Assembly (NCBI GenBank): GCA_963682175.1
Contig: OY821775.1
Coordinates: 7,412,501-7,476,500, forward strand
DNA length: 64,000 nucleotides
Source: Triglochin maritima
Lineage: Eukaryota; Streptophyta; Magnoliopsida; Alismatales; Juncaginaceae
Direction: 5' to 3'
The translations under genes were made by a program, and so were the position numbers. The notes beneath the pieces were generated by a model, which was given only the letters and a program-made list of their open reading frames with translations, made no database searches and was not told the DNA's origin. This document shows, piece by piece, positions 12,901 through 25,601 of the stretch; positions within the stretch are counted from its first letter, which is position 1; the number at the start of each line of letters is the position of its first letter.

Positions 12901-15900
12901 TCTGCAGCTAGACCTCTTCTATAGTGATCTTATTACTTGTTTCGAAATTGAATACTTGCATATCATTATCAAAATTTCTATTTTAAACAGTGTTAGAGAT
13001 ATCTTAATCTCTAGCATGTGTAACGTTTCAAACTATTTGAATCATCCATCTCAGCTTCTCACTTGTTGAGATGTATTTCGTTCTTGAGAGGCTTCCATGT
13101 ATCACAGGTTCAAATTATTTTCTCCTGTTTTTTTGAGATATTTGGTCGGATCACTTAATCTAAATGTTATATCTTAAATTAAGTCCTGCATTACGTTTGT
13201 ATTTCTTTCCGTTAACATCTGTTCTATTATTTACAGGAAAAGGGTGTTATATTTGCTTTGTCTCAGGCTGCATATGGTGTTTCTTTTTTCCTAGGATACT
13301 GGATTTATTTCATTTCCTTTCACATTCTCAGTCCATCAGAGCTTTTCTCCTTCAGGTCTGTCACCTTAATCTTGCTATGATGTGTTTATTTGTTTTGCAT
13401 TTGTATTCAATTGAATCTCGAGATTTCAAAATCTTCATTCTGAATGCTTGTAGAGTTTGGGATGGGACGAATGAAGGAAAAAAGCTTATGAATTCATGTC
13501 AAATATATACGTATCAGGCCTTTCAGAAATTTCTTCTTCAGGAAGGTGAAAAGATGGTTCTATTGCCATTTGGTACCACATACAACCAAGCCTCATATGG
13601 TCTTGTGGACAGACTTGGCAAGTATCTTGTTTGGTATTAGCCTTTTTATTTAAGCAAATTCCTTTATTAATACCTTTATCACTACTTTCTGCATATAAAG
13701 GACATTTAAAAGCATTCTTTGAATTTCTTAATTTTTGAATAAGAAATGTTTAGTTTAGTGGTATCCCGTAATAGTTGTAAGTATGCAAATATCTGCTAAT
13801 GTCAACTGGCTTACAGGGCAGAAAACGTCTAATGTTATCAAGATCCGTTTTAATATTTATGAGACATGCAAAGATTTTCTTTCTTTCTTTTCCATCCAAA
13901 GCATTGTATTCTAGACATGTATTATCGTGTTTCACAGACAATACAGTCAAGGATTAAAAGTCGAACAATTGGATACTAGTCGGATGGACAGTTCCAGTCT
14001 GACTTGTCGGCCGACTAAATGGCCAAAAGACAAAATAAAATAATAAGAACAGAACAAATGGGCATATTCCATTTATAATCCCAAGAAAAAAAGGAATGAA
14101 AAAGAAACTTAGGGAGAGATTGCTGGCAGGTGGAGATGCTGCTGGAGAGAGGCAGAGCTCGAAACCAAAACCCCCTACTAGTCGGCCCAGGTCCGACTTC
14201 CGATTAGTCGGCCAACTTTTCGATCGCTGAATACAGTAATGTAGCCCCATTTTATCCTGACAATTTGTTGTTTTAGATGTAATGAATAATCTAAAATTCT
14301 AATTGTTTACAATTTTACTTCCAAGACATAATAGATTAATAGTAATGATCAATTACAGTTTTATCACTTTGCCTTGAGTGGCAGAATCTGACTTACTTGC
14401 AATAAAAGAAGAAAATTCAACACAAGGAAGCACATCTGCACTTCTCTTGATGGTGAAGATAACCACAAACCTTCGTGGGGTGTGGAAATCCCACCATTAG
14501 ACCCTATCTTGGCTCTTCAGTCTTAACACACATATTGTGCAAAGATTAAAAAAAGGCCTATCTATCTCTTATTTTAATGTTAGTGGCATTGATCCAAATT
14601 TTGAGTGGAAGGTGACTGAGATATAGTGGACGTGAAGACTCAAAATCTTCTAGACCAAGTATAAACATGGTCAAGTACTCAAGTCTACCTTAGAAACAAC
14701 TTTTTCTTACATGTAAGTTGTAAGCCACAATTAGGAGAATGTGGATGAACATCAGCTGGATCTGGGTTCCGAAATGCTTTTGGCGTAAGGTAATGTAATC
14801 TTCTGATTGCACGTGTTAGTCAAGTAAAATTCCTAGAAGGGTTGTAGTTTGTTTCTTTATAAGTGCAAACAAGATGATATTGCAGGTAGGCTTATGGTCC
14901 AAAATTATTAATGAACAATGTCTTTTCTCTTGTTCTCAGTGATCAGTTTGTTTTATGTATTATATATGAATCTTTGATTTTATCTTCAGGAAGTTTGGTC
15001 GTTAGATTGGTATTCCTTCCATTCGAAGAGAGTTCATACACAACATTTGCAAGAGTTTCTTCGGGTTTGTCTGCTGATACTCTTTCATTACCTTATTATT
15101 TGTTTGGATACTTCCTGTTGATTTTTTCTCGTCTTTACTTATACATTTTGTTGTGGTCCAAATTTTATATATGAACAGCCTTTTCTCTTGTTGTATGTGA
15201 TTTATTTTCATCTTATATTTCATCTTCAGGAAGTTTAGTTGTTAGATTGGTCTTCCTTCCATATAAAGATAGTTGATACACAACAATTAATTCTTGGCTA
15301 TTATTTAGGATGCTGAAAATATGCAACGAGACATTATTAATAAGATAAGGATAAATGCCCCGTTAATGCTATTTATTGATGCTTTGTATTGCAATTACCT
15401 TAAATGTGATTACAAGCTTCATTATTCAATGCATCACAAAAATGAAGGAATTAGTTTCTCAAAAGTAAAGAGAAATATCAAATATGTGACTTGAATATCT
15501 TTGTATATGATTCTGGAGAATACAAGTGTCATTTAAATCTTGCAACTAACTAATGCTGGCAGACTCTATCCTTCTGTATCATTTTATTTGTATTCTAATG
15601 TAACATGCTTTCATTTGATGGCTTCTTTTTCGTACATTTCAATGGAAGTTGATTTCTGACTCCATACTTTATTTATGTTTATTCTTGGTCAGGACAATCT
15701 CCTGAAAGGGTTAAGCAGTTGGGCAATTCTCTTGCTGAGGCCATAAAGCTTGTTACTTTTATAGGTATTTTATTTATTTCTTTTGACTGTAGCCTGCTTG
15801 TAGTTAACCATTTTGATATCATCTGCATTACCAATTATGATAGGAGATTCCTTGATAGTGTTCATGAATCCTTATAACCCAATAGCAGTTGTAGCTTGAA

Positions 15901-18900
15901 ATACTGTATATAATTGAAAGAACAGCTAGCAAAGATTAACAAATAATTTGTGCACGTTTAACTTATCTGTACAACATCTTTTGTTGTGTGATCCTTGAAA
16001 GATATAATTTTCTTTTGTACCCCAACCTTTAGCACAATTTTTTTCGCGGGGTATCTCTTCCCACCAACTAAAAACAATGGCAGTTGATTAATTGAGTTAT
16101 AAAGTGTAGTTTTACGCTTTCAGCATGTTGGATCTGTTACACGAATATTAGTAAAGAAATGCAATCATAATCTTTTGAATCTACGAGCTTTAGGTGCGAA
16201 TGCAGGTGGTATGGTGTTGTACTGATTATTGAACTAGCTTTTCTTTTTTGCACAAAACCATTTAATTTTAAGTTTATGTGGATTTTTCTTTATAACATAT
16301 CTAATTAGTTTCATTTAGATTCTAGGTTTGACCTTAATGTTCATCTTCTTAGTGAATACCTTAAATAGAAGGGTCAACAACACCTATTCTCACATCATAA
16401 TAAAACGACTTTGTTTTCAATAATTACATGTCCTCATTTTGACTATGCGTACATCAGCTGGCCTATTTTCATACTGTAATATTAAGGTTAGTATTCCCAA
16501 ATTCCTATAATTCACCTTTTCTTCTTACTAGAAACATATTCAAAAGGGATTCCTACCATGAAGGTGGTTGTTTTTCCTGTTTCTAGTTTAGATCTGCCTT
16601 AACACAGCTGTAAGAAAATGCATCAGGGAACATATCTGCAATTTCATTCTAGCACATAGCGGGTCTATAATAATTGAGACTTAGGTAGAGAATATGTTGT
16701 CATTGGGAATATGGCATGGTTTTTGATTGCTGATTTGTTTCTATGTTATTATTTACTTGTGGCTAAAGATTTATTTCTTACAGTTAATAATTATTACAGA
16801 TGTTTAGATATCATATTTTATTTATTCACTATGGTGTAGGCTTTGTGGTCATTGCATTCGGTCCCAGCTATTCATATTCTCTCTTAAGAATACTTTATGG
16901 GAGGCAATGGAGTGATGGAGAAGCTTCAACTGCATTGCGGTTCTATTGTGTCTACATAATTGCTTTGGCTATGAATGGTTAGCTTCTTCTGTTTTTATTG
17001 CTCAGTTGTCCTCTGCTGGCTGATGCGTACTATAAAGATGTTGAAATCCTTTTTCAACCTTGACCTTGTTAAGTTTGGGACTAAAGGCTTTACATGACAT
17101 ATTCATGGTTGCCCTTAGTATAAGTTTCTGTTGTCTTCATGATAAGTATTGGTCTTCCAGTAAGATAAAATGTTGTGATAGTGTTCGCTAGATAATGATG
17201 AGTGTTGTGTGAGGCATGCATTCTTTTGTGACCATATTTCTTTATTGGTAGATCAAGTTCAAAAGTTGTGGGTGGATGCTGGTCTGGTATTGTTAAAGAA
17301 AGGCCACGTATTGATCCCTTCATGTCATCATCGCATAGGCTATCTCTTCATCCCTCCACACCATCACAACATTCATTAGTTGGTCCACATGGGTCCGTCT
17401 ATAGCCAAAGCTAGTAGTGAGCACTATATTGGAGCAATCATTTTTGCAAACTGCCGACTTTGCTGATTCCTGCTACCAGGAAAGGACTACACACCCCAAA
17501 CTCTCATGCCAGCATCTTGAGTGCCCATCCGCCTCTTATCTGCATCTTGCACTTTTCTATTATTCTTCACAACAAGAGTAACATGCCAATGTGGCATGTC
17601 TCTGTAAAGACTATGATAAACCTACCCTTGGTGCTGCCCTCTTATACTCTTCTTCATGCCTTGTGGACTCCTCGGTTTGCAGAAATAATACTTGATGTAA
17701 TAATGTGAAGGAACCTCTCTCTCATACTAGATATCACTTAAAAGCGTCCATGTATTATTCTATCTACATTGAATTCATAATCCTGTTGGATCGTAGTATG
17801 AGTAATAACTCTCTTTTATCAGTTCTGAAACAGTTTTTGCTCAAGTTTCGCCTGTGGTAGGCTTCTTTCTTTAGATTTTACTGGGCACACCTAGTAATTG
17901 TATACCTCCAATACTGCAGGTACATCTGAAGCATTTTTGCATGCTGTTGCAAATAAGGAACAGCTCCAAAGATCAAATGGATTTATGGTTGTATTTTCTG
18001 CAGTTTATGTATTACTTAATATAGTTTTGCTTCGAGCTGCAGGAACTGTTGGATTGATTGCTGCCAATTCCTTGAGTATCCTTGCGTTGCTTCAAATTAG
18101 TTAATATCATGTTGGCTGATACATAGAGATTATGATTACAGTCTCATAATTTGGCTGGAATATCTGTTCACCATGAAACAATTCTATAGTAGGATTTGAT
18201 TTTTCCTTAAAGCTTTCAGATTCTACTTCAAAAAAATTTATATCTACCAACACAAGTAAAGAGGTTCTCTTAGGTAAAATAACTACTCCCTCTTTGTGAA
18301 CATCTGTCGTATTAGTTGAGAACTTCTTAAGAACATGTACTCATGGCATGTATTTTGACGTATATTTACACATAATCTTTTAAGATTAATGAGTATTGAC
18401 GATTTCCCATTTTTGTCATAATAACAATCTCGTTACACCAGCCAAGACAATATTGGTTAGTACTGTCACATAGTCTACAAAATTAAGCACTCCACTGGAC
18501 CTCTCGATTCTCTATAACCAGCATCATTTAGGACTACTTTAGACTCTGATCTTAACATGCATGGTGCATTTTCCCTGAAAAAATCTTTGTAGGAATTGAC
18601 CAAGTGTCTGTTGATGTCACTGTCCATTCCGTTTGGGTCTGGCTGCCTAGCGTGGATGCTGAATTTAGATATAGTTAGTGGAATCCAATATGTGCACTCT
18701 GGGACTCCTGAAATATTAATATTTCAAGTATATTTTCTTAAGTTGCTGATGTTTTATTCCATGACTTCACCTAAAGATATGACGATGAGGATCGTCTATT
18801 CAGCAATATTCATTAGGCAATATTTCCAGGTTTGCATGTGTTCCACTAGAGATTAATATCCTTCCCTCTAGTTGGACAATACCTTGAAGGTTGAATCTTT

Positions 18901-19584
18901 CAACATTTTTGCAGGATTCTAGTTTTGATTTTCGTAATTGCCTGCCTTCGGGTTGGGTGGTTCTGCTATTATCGTCAGCGATCACATTTGTTTCTGAGAG
19001 ACTGTTCCTAGATAGGGAGAATTTCTGGCCAACATTTTCTCTTCACTTATCAGTGGGCGTCACATGCTTATGCATCTCATTGAGTGTAATGTATGTATTC
19101 TTTACCTTCTATTTTAGTTATGCACTATTATTTATTGCTAAAGTTTCTTCTTTTCTAGGTGAAATGATAAAATACTTCGATGGAAACTTGCTAACCTTGT
19201 TGCCATAGCACCAAATGACAATTTCCAAACAGAATGTTCTTGTTAGTTTTGCCTTTTCCTTTAAAAAAATGTTCTTTGCCCGAGACGTGTATAGCTTTAT
19301 CTATAAACCTCCTCAAATATGAAGTTTTGATGGGGACAAAATGTTTTGTTTGTTGTCATCTTCGATCCAGATAATTTGGGCCATAAACAGGTCATACATT
19401 TCATGATAAAACAGAAGAAAAAACCATACATTTTTTATGTGGCAATATCCTTTTTTGAGCTTGTTGACAAAGTGTTGGTGTATCAGAATGCCTAATGCTG
19501 AATGTGTTTGTGATGGCAAGCAGTTATCACCGTGAAAAGCGATTTATCGGGAAGGTTCTTCGGTTGCACAAGCATGCGGACTAA
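9929..19584 (+). CDS. RFT1: RFT1-family ER membrane protein (dolichol-linked oligosaccharide translocation)
   Basis: Fourteen exons: 9929-9998, 10086-10168, 11451-11542, 11688-11848, 12582-12733, 13237-13355, 13454-13617, 14990-15064, 15693-15764, 16840-16977, 17920-18075, 18777-18829, 18915-19090 and 19524-19584 (stop TAA). All phases match and give 523 residues, a normal RFT1 length. Recognisable RFT1 blocks are [83 protein letters not shown] and [13 protein letters not shown]; the last exon encodes [22 protein letters not shown]1 is a multispanning ER protein of the MOP/MurJ superfamily, genetically required for Man5GlcNAc2-PP-dolichol to reach the ER lumen in N-glycosylation; whether it is itself the flippase is debated. 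Intron 7 begins GCAAGT rather than GT. The short first exon (23 codons plus one base) is the least certain. Confidence 0.93.
12107..12132. repeat. (AT)n microsatellite in RFT1 intron 4
   Basis: Thirteen uninterrupted AT units, followed by GCATATG. It lies within RFT1 intron 4 and has no coding role. Confidence 0.9.
13963..14225. mobile_element. MITE-like insert in RFT1 intron 7
   Basis: The ends are imperfect inverted repeats. The left end reads AGTCGAACAATTGGA then CTAGTCGG, and the right end read in reverse gives GATCGAAAAGTTGG then CCGACTAATCGG. The roughly 260-bp core is purine-rich and has no credible coding sequence; ORFs across it are chance. Size and inverted ends suit a non-autonomous DNA transposon, but I could not identify a clean target duplication, so the superfamily is open. 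Confidence 0.4.
14890..15300 (+). repeat. Tandem duplication covering RFT1 exon 8
   Basis: Two diverged copies lie head to tail. The first (about 14895-15064) contains the functional exon 8, with its TTATCTTCAG acceptor at 14989. The second (about 15153-15297) repeats the upstream intron, the CATCTTCAG acceptor and an exon-like start at 15230. In the second copy the frame hits TGA after GATAGT, and no donor follows in the place where copy 1 has one, so it is a dead exon. The offset between equivalent points is 240 bp. Confidence 0.75.
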
Positions 19585-21224
19585 CACATCCATATTTAGG
19601 TAGATCGAGGACCTTCTGTGATAATCTAGATTTGATTTTATTTCTTCAGATTCATGGATTAACTTACCTGATGTTGTTTCTGTTTTTCAGGCTAATTTCA
19701 TGTTCTTTTTTTGATAATGTAATGCTGTAGTTGAGTTCTTTTAGACACGTAATGCCGCTACAAGATCCTGATTTGGTTCAACATACATAGTCCTATCATA
19801 GTAATTATATATTGTTTATAAACAGATTTCGTATTAAGTTAATACAATAATATGCTTGTCATGGTTTCATCTTGTTCTTCATGTTTGTTTGTCCTGTTGT
19901 CCATACAATGTAGGTATTATGCTTGGTATTGTTATCATCTGATTCTCGATTTTTTTTTTATTTCTGAAAGATGCATAAGATAAGGGTATATACGTGAAGG
20001 TGAGGAAAATGAATTTATGCTATTTCTGTTTTTTTGTGTATTTACAAGTGTATGCAGATATTTCTAAAATAAATTGAGATGATGGGATGGCAATTTATTC
20101 TAGATGTTGAAACGTTAAACATAGCATTGCCTAACAAATTCTCGAAAAAAAAAGAGAAAGTAAAAAATGAAAATGGCTTATTGACTTTAGCATGATGAGA
20201 ATTCCGCTGCTTGATATCTGTTGATTGATGTGCGGTATGTCGTTGCTTATAGGTATATACTATATACTGAGATTGAGGTAGTGGATTTTCTTGAACAGGA
20301 TGCCGCGTTTTTACTTTTAGATTATAAATACGAACAACCAGCTCTCAATAATTGACCATGTCAATCAAATAGAAGCAGTTCAATGGGATACGTATTTTTC
20401 TGAAAACATGATTTGTTTGATCTATACATCAACAACGCGAGGGACTTCAAGTCTCTTTTAGATCCTGAAATAAAACATAGTCGTGCTAAACAAAACACAA
20501 CGCTCCTACTATTAATCCTACTTATGCCATGTGGTCATGAAAGGCCGAAGCATTTCTTCACCTCTCACAAATTATTGCTTTGGAAAAACGTGATTTCGAA
20601 TGTGGCAAAAGAACCGTGTTTCCGTGGTGTTACACTTGTAGTCAGAAATGTAATCTAAACACTCCACTCCATAAGCAACAGAGACATATGCATATTCACA
20701 GTCCACTCGTTAACGACCGCAATCTAGTGCAAGTTCACATCTTTGTCAAAACTTTATTCTTTATGGTGCAACAGGACAGCAAGTTAGCTGTTCAATTTAT
20801 CTCGGGTTTACGAAAGAGAGACCAAGCATTACCAACCAGGCCAGTGGTGTGGTGGTGTGGTCTCCACCTCACTCTCGTACTTCACCACTGTGTCCTCGCA
20901 GAGATTCCACTCTCTCTGGACAGCAGCGTAACAGGTGTCGACAGGCACGTATCATGTCACGGACATTCCAGTCCACACAAAGGCCCAATCTTATTGGATG
21001 AGACCGCTGGACCCACATGCTTGTCCAGTTGTCCTCCAATTATTTGGAAGAGAATGGAACCAACTTTCGGAGTAATTTTAGCGGTTGGATGTTTGATTTC
21101 TCGCGTAGTCGCGTTTAAATTTTACATAAGAATCAATAAGCCAATCGAGATAATTATTATCACGCGTTGAATTTTTGGTAAATTACCGTTACACCTTAAA
21201 CATTGATTTCTAGGAAGTTAGAGA

Positions 21225-21720
21225 AAATTAAGGTTGTCAATTTTACATGAAACATGATTACATGACACGAATTTAGTAGATATGGATTGAGAATTTGAAC
21301 ACGATTAATAAATTCATTGGATATAACAACATGATTATTAAATAAGTTGGATATTGATTTCTACTACAAAAATGATTAACACGATTAAGACACGATAAAA
21401 TATGATAATTAGGTACACAATTATGAAATATTAACTATTAAGTTATTGATTGTCAACTATGTGTTTATGTTTACTATTGTATTAAGTAGTCACTTACTGT
21501 TGTTTCATTTACATGTGATTTATATTAATGTTATTGTAATTGTCTAGTACTTTTAGTGGTTGATATTTGTTTGGTACAATACTTTAACAAGTAATAATCG
21601 TGTATTAAACGAGTGTCGTGCAATCATGCAATCCGGTATTCGTGTAATAAACGGAACTAATTGTGTATAGATTATTATTTAATGGTGTAAACGATACTCG
21701 TGTTGATATTTGGAAAGTTG
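21225..21720. repeat. Probable non-autonomous DNA-transposon remnant
   Basis: AT-rich sequence with repeated ACACGATT and GACACGA words, for example around 21260-21310 and 21375-21395, and reverse-complement ATCGTGT and ACTCGTG words around 21595-21700. Such sub-terminal arrays of short words in opposite orientations are typical of hAT-type non-autonomous elements. I could not fix terminal inverted repeats or a target duplication, so the limits are approximate. Confidence 0.3.
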
Positions 21721-23731
21721 TTTAAAGATAATTATATTATAATTTGTTTTTGTATTTCTATTATGTTTATATTTACATAAGAAATAACTTTGTTTTTTAT
21801 TAACTCACAATACAAATATTAATAACCACATATATTGTATGTCAAAATTAGTATTTTTGGATATTCGGATATGGTTTGATCTATATCTGAATTCATATTT
21901 GAATTTGAAAACGGGAAAAAAAAAATTAAATCAATTTCAATTCCAAATTGTTTTCGGTAAAAATATATTTACCAAATACCAACCAAATTGTAATTTTCGA
22001 ATCGGATATTCGGATAATTGGTTAGTATTTGCATCACTAGCTCCTCCCGCTATGGGGGTTTCGTCTGGACGCCTGATAAAAGAGTTTCATTAAAGGTTCT
22101 CTTAGAGACCGTTTATAGTTATAAGGTGTCCACCCTTCAATTCTGTCCTGAATCCGCCCATGCATAAAGCTTATATATACGACTTGATACGACACAATTA
22201 GTACACGGTACGATTGACTGCCCTAGGAAAAATACCTTAGATGTTACTTTTGAGATACGAGATAATCGTGAAAAGTTGACGTTCCCAAATGGAACCACGG
22301 GAGAGAGTGTTCGTCCGATGATCCACAAACCACAACAAATCCCTGAAAGAGATGGGTCAGCTGACGACCACGTGTTCTCCTCCAACGTTTGGTGGCCACT
22401 AGATTGACGTGATCCCATGCTTCTTCCATCGTTCTCGATTAGGATTTTGATTGGGTATTTTTGGAATATTAAAGGGGACGATTCGTTGAGATACTTTTTC
22501 TACTACTTGTAATGGAAGGTTTCATGCATGAGTTTGGAAGCTCGGTTCCCAAATCACGTCCTGATGGAATAGTCTTTCCATTCTATTCTGCTCCATAAAA
22601 ATGATCACTACTTAGGAATAAATTCTTGCAATTCTTGTTCAATTTCATGATGCGAAAGCAATTCCGGATTTGGCTCCTCTAAGATCGGAATCAACATGAC
22701 CATTTTTCATTAAATATTATTTGTACCAGATGTGATTTGGATTTTTTTGAGGGGTCATACTACAAAAAATACTACTCAACCCATTATACAATTTCGCAAG
22801 CTATCCCTTTTTTCATGGACCGATTCGATACAAACAAGTGGACCACAATCGAAAATGTACTTTTTGTCGGGAAATGACTACTGCAATAATAGATCATGTG
22901 AAGACTAAAGTGGTGGTGGCGTGCGTGGTGTTCAACTGGGACACGATATCCACCCTCCGTGTATGGATCCTTCCAATATAAATTCGTTGCTTGTAGTATT
23001 GTATAGAGAGACCTTGTAATGGTTGAAATAATGATCTGATTGTTCATTGGTAGAGGTTTTTACGTACGTTTTCTCGTAAACTTATACTCAAACAAAACTA
23101 CACCATATGGCTAATGTAAAATTATCCTAGAATTAGCCCATTAGTAGTGCCATTTTTCATGACTGCTTTTGTTTTTTGGGCAGCCATTACTGTTCATTGT
23201 GAAACACGTGAACAGAATAATTTGTAATTCGAGTCACAATTTTACATATAAACATTTGATTTTGGAGCACGACTTACGCAACGATAAATTTCTAATTTGA
23301 GTCATAACATAACTTACATGATTTTGAATATTGGGTAAAAATATTTTATATGCACATCTGAGTAGCTGGTCATATTATAATAACATCAACCAGATGTTCT
23401 ACGATCAAATCTCAGTAGCAATTTTCTTTTTATTTCTTTTATACCTCTTTTCTCTAGGCTCTCGTGGATTTATGTTTGATTCACTGACATGATATTTCAA
23501 AAGACTTATATAAGTATGCATTCAATACTTACTTTCCCCTCTTATTCTTATATATGTAACCTTCCACAAAGAAACAAACAACATGAAAATTTAAACTATA
23601 AGGGTCGCATAAAAATATCCCAAGGCAAAAGGTGGCGAGAAACGGGCCACGTAAGAGAACAGTGATCTCTCATATCTCTTTCTAGCATCTTATTGGCTCC
23701 AACATGTGTCCTACCAAACATACATCTCTCA

Positions 23732-23737
23732 TATAAA
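23732..23737 (+). promoter_or_regulatory. Putative TATA box of the CCT gene
   Basis: TATAAA lies 36 bases before the ATG at 23773, in a pyrimidine-rich context. If it is used, the 5' UTR would be only a few bases long, so either the leader is very short or this is not the working TATA box. Confidence 0.3.
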
Positions 23738-23772
23738 CTACACACCACTTCCTAGTCTACCTTACTCTCACA

Positions 23773-25601
23773 ATGACCTCGCCGGAGACGTGCTCCGCCT
23801 GCCACATAAGTGGCTCAATCTGCCCGCACCACGTTGACCTTAACCGAGCCATGGCAATGTTCTCCGGGACGAGCCGGGGGCCCAATGGGCTCCACGAGTT
23901 CCAATTCTTTGGGCAGGGTGTCTCCGACCAGTGGCTTCTTGATGGGCCACATTATGGCTCCTCGGCCGTGTCCGGAGGGTCATCGACCACCGAGCAAGCC
24001 TTCAATTATACGGATTTTCTTCAGAATTCTTGTGAACAGGGTCGGTTGGCGTTTGACGTGTGTAATTCTGTTCCGACTGGCTCTTCCGACTCGATGTCGC
24101 GGTCTCCGCCTGTGGAGGCTTCTTCCGTCCGGAAAACCGCAACAAACTCTACGGTTAGTGGGGTTTCAGTGGTTGACATGAATGATCTTATTTTAGTTCA
24201 GTTTGATGGTCTTCTGTTGTGTTTTCCGCCTGATGAAGTGTAGTATATTGGTTAGAAATTAGACATTTAAGTTGCTTGAGAGGGGAGGAAAATAATTTTA
24301 ATGATAAGAAATCCCAGTTGCAAATTCAGTTAGGGGATCATGCTTTGAAAAAGTAACAACAGTTATGGGATATTAACTTATTTTCATTTAGATAACACTT
24401 GGAATAAGACAATGGGAAGAAATAATTGAAGGGGTAACTTTTAGAATAACAAAACATATTTTTTGATACAAAATTATTACAATCTTGATCATTTCCCTCC
24501 AATTACTCCCATTTTAAACAATACTTAAGACATAGTTAATAGTGTAATTGAGGATGAATTTTGGTTTCAACCACAATATCATAGTCAATGATGGTTTAAC
24601 TGATGGAATGGATTTTTACTTGAAGATTATTTTAATTCTGGATTATAGAATCGTGACAAATTTGCTACTTCATACTATTCTGAACTCTTAGTCTTACGTA
24701 GTACAACTACAGCTAAATAGATTGGATCGAATGTTTGGTGATCTCTAGTTTAGTTACCAATTCCGAGCAATTCAAATTCGACGTAAACTGTTAACAAAGT
24801 ACATTAGACCGTCTGTACTGTTGCATTGACAACATTAAATTTGGTTTGCTAATTTTATAATCTGACAATAATATTAAATTCTGTAAAGTTGATTTTTCCG
24901 TCAAGTATATTGTTTTCAGGAAAAAGAACTAAACTTGCATTTCTAGAAATATCCTTAAAACGATGTGGAAAGTAAAACACAAAATGATTAGCAACAGGAT
25001 CGTGCTTCATTGTTGGGCAAAATGGTACATATATTCCTCTTGCTAAAAGTAGCTTTTAGTTTTTATTTGAACAGCAATTTTTTTTTTTTTTGACAATTTA
25101 GGAGACCAACAAAAGGTACCTTTTAGTAGCAAAGGCTAGAACGACGCCAACAGAAAATATGAAATAGAACAACCTTTTATACTCCTTCAATAACATGTGG
25201 TTAATAACACCTTAACGACAAAGAAGTTTCTTGGTAGCAATTGCGTGTTGTTCATGTCATTCCAATCACACACAGTCTAACGTTTAATGTATGCATAGAT
25301 ATCGCTATCCGGAGGCAATGCACTTTCAAATACTCCAGATCTGAATGTATTTAAGGATGGTGAGACATCCGGTGGAGGTGAACCCGTAACAATGGACAGG
25401 GAAGCTAGAGTCCAGAGGTACAAGGAGAAGAAGAAGAGGAGGAAATTCGAGAAACAAATAAGATACGCCTCTCGGAAGGCCTACGCGGAAATGAGGCCTA
25501 GGGTTAAAGGGCGCTTTGCGAAGACCCCGGAGGTCAACCAAGCACCCTTACCTCCTCCTTACAATCCCAACCAATTTGACACGGGGTGGTTCAATCCTTA
25601 G
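23773..25601 (+). CDS. CCT-domain transcriptional regulator, Ghd7/VRN2-like
   Basis: Two exons, 23773-24237 and 25299-25601 (stop TAG), join in phase 0 at GAA/GTGTAG...ATAG, giving 255 residues. The N-terminus has a Cys/His cluster (C7, C10, C17, H19, H20) resembling the degenerate zinc-finger region of Ghd7 and VRN2, then HEFQFFG at 41-47, a motif shared with those proteins. A Ser-rich linker follows, then a full CCT domain at about 187-233 ([40 protein letters not shown]). CCT domains bind DNA together with NF-YB/NF-YC. Rice Ghd7 and wheat VRN2 repress flowering; the role of eudicot relatives is less settled. The donor GTGTAG is weak but is the last frame-keeping site before a stop. It is not a CONSTANS-like protein, as no B-box is present. 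Confidence 0.85.

Larger units (their letters stand above)
19585..23772. other. Intergenic between RFT1 and the CCT gene
   Basis: RFT1 3' UTR and T-rich flank occupy roughly 19585-20000. Segment 20410-21170 is open in one frame for 196 codons, but I recognise nothing in it and its composition is not gene-like. Segment 21190-21720 looks like a decayed repeat. A G-box core CACGTG lies at 22369-22374, 1.4 kb before the CCT start. No RNA gene was seen. Confidence 0.5.

Noticed and set aside
13954..14250. 98-codon minus-strand frame in RFT1 intron 7
   Set aside because: It lies entirely in the MITE-like insert and is low complexity.
19091..19208. RFT1 ending at TAG near 19206 without the last intron
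   Set aside because: Splicing 19090 to 19524 gives the RFT1-type basic tail [10 protein letters not shown] in the right phase; the read-through tail does not look like RFT1.
20580..21170. 196-codon open frame between RFT1 and the CCT gene
   Set aside because: No recognisable domain, composition unlike a plant protein, and no splice or promoter context.
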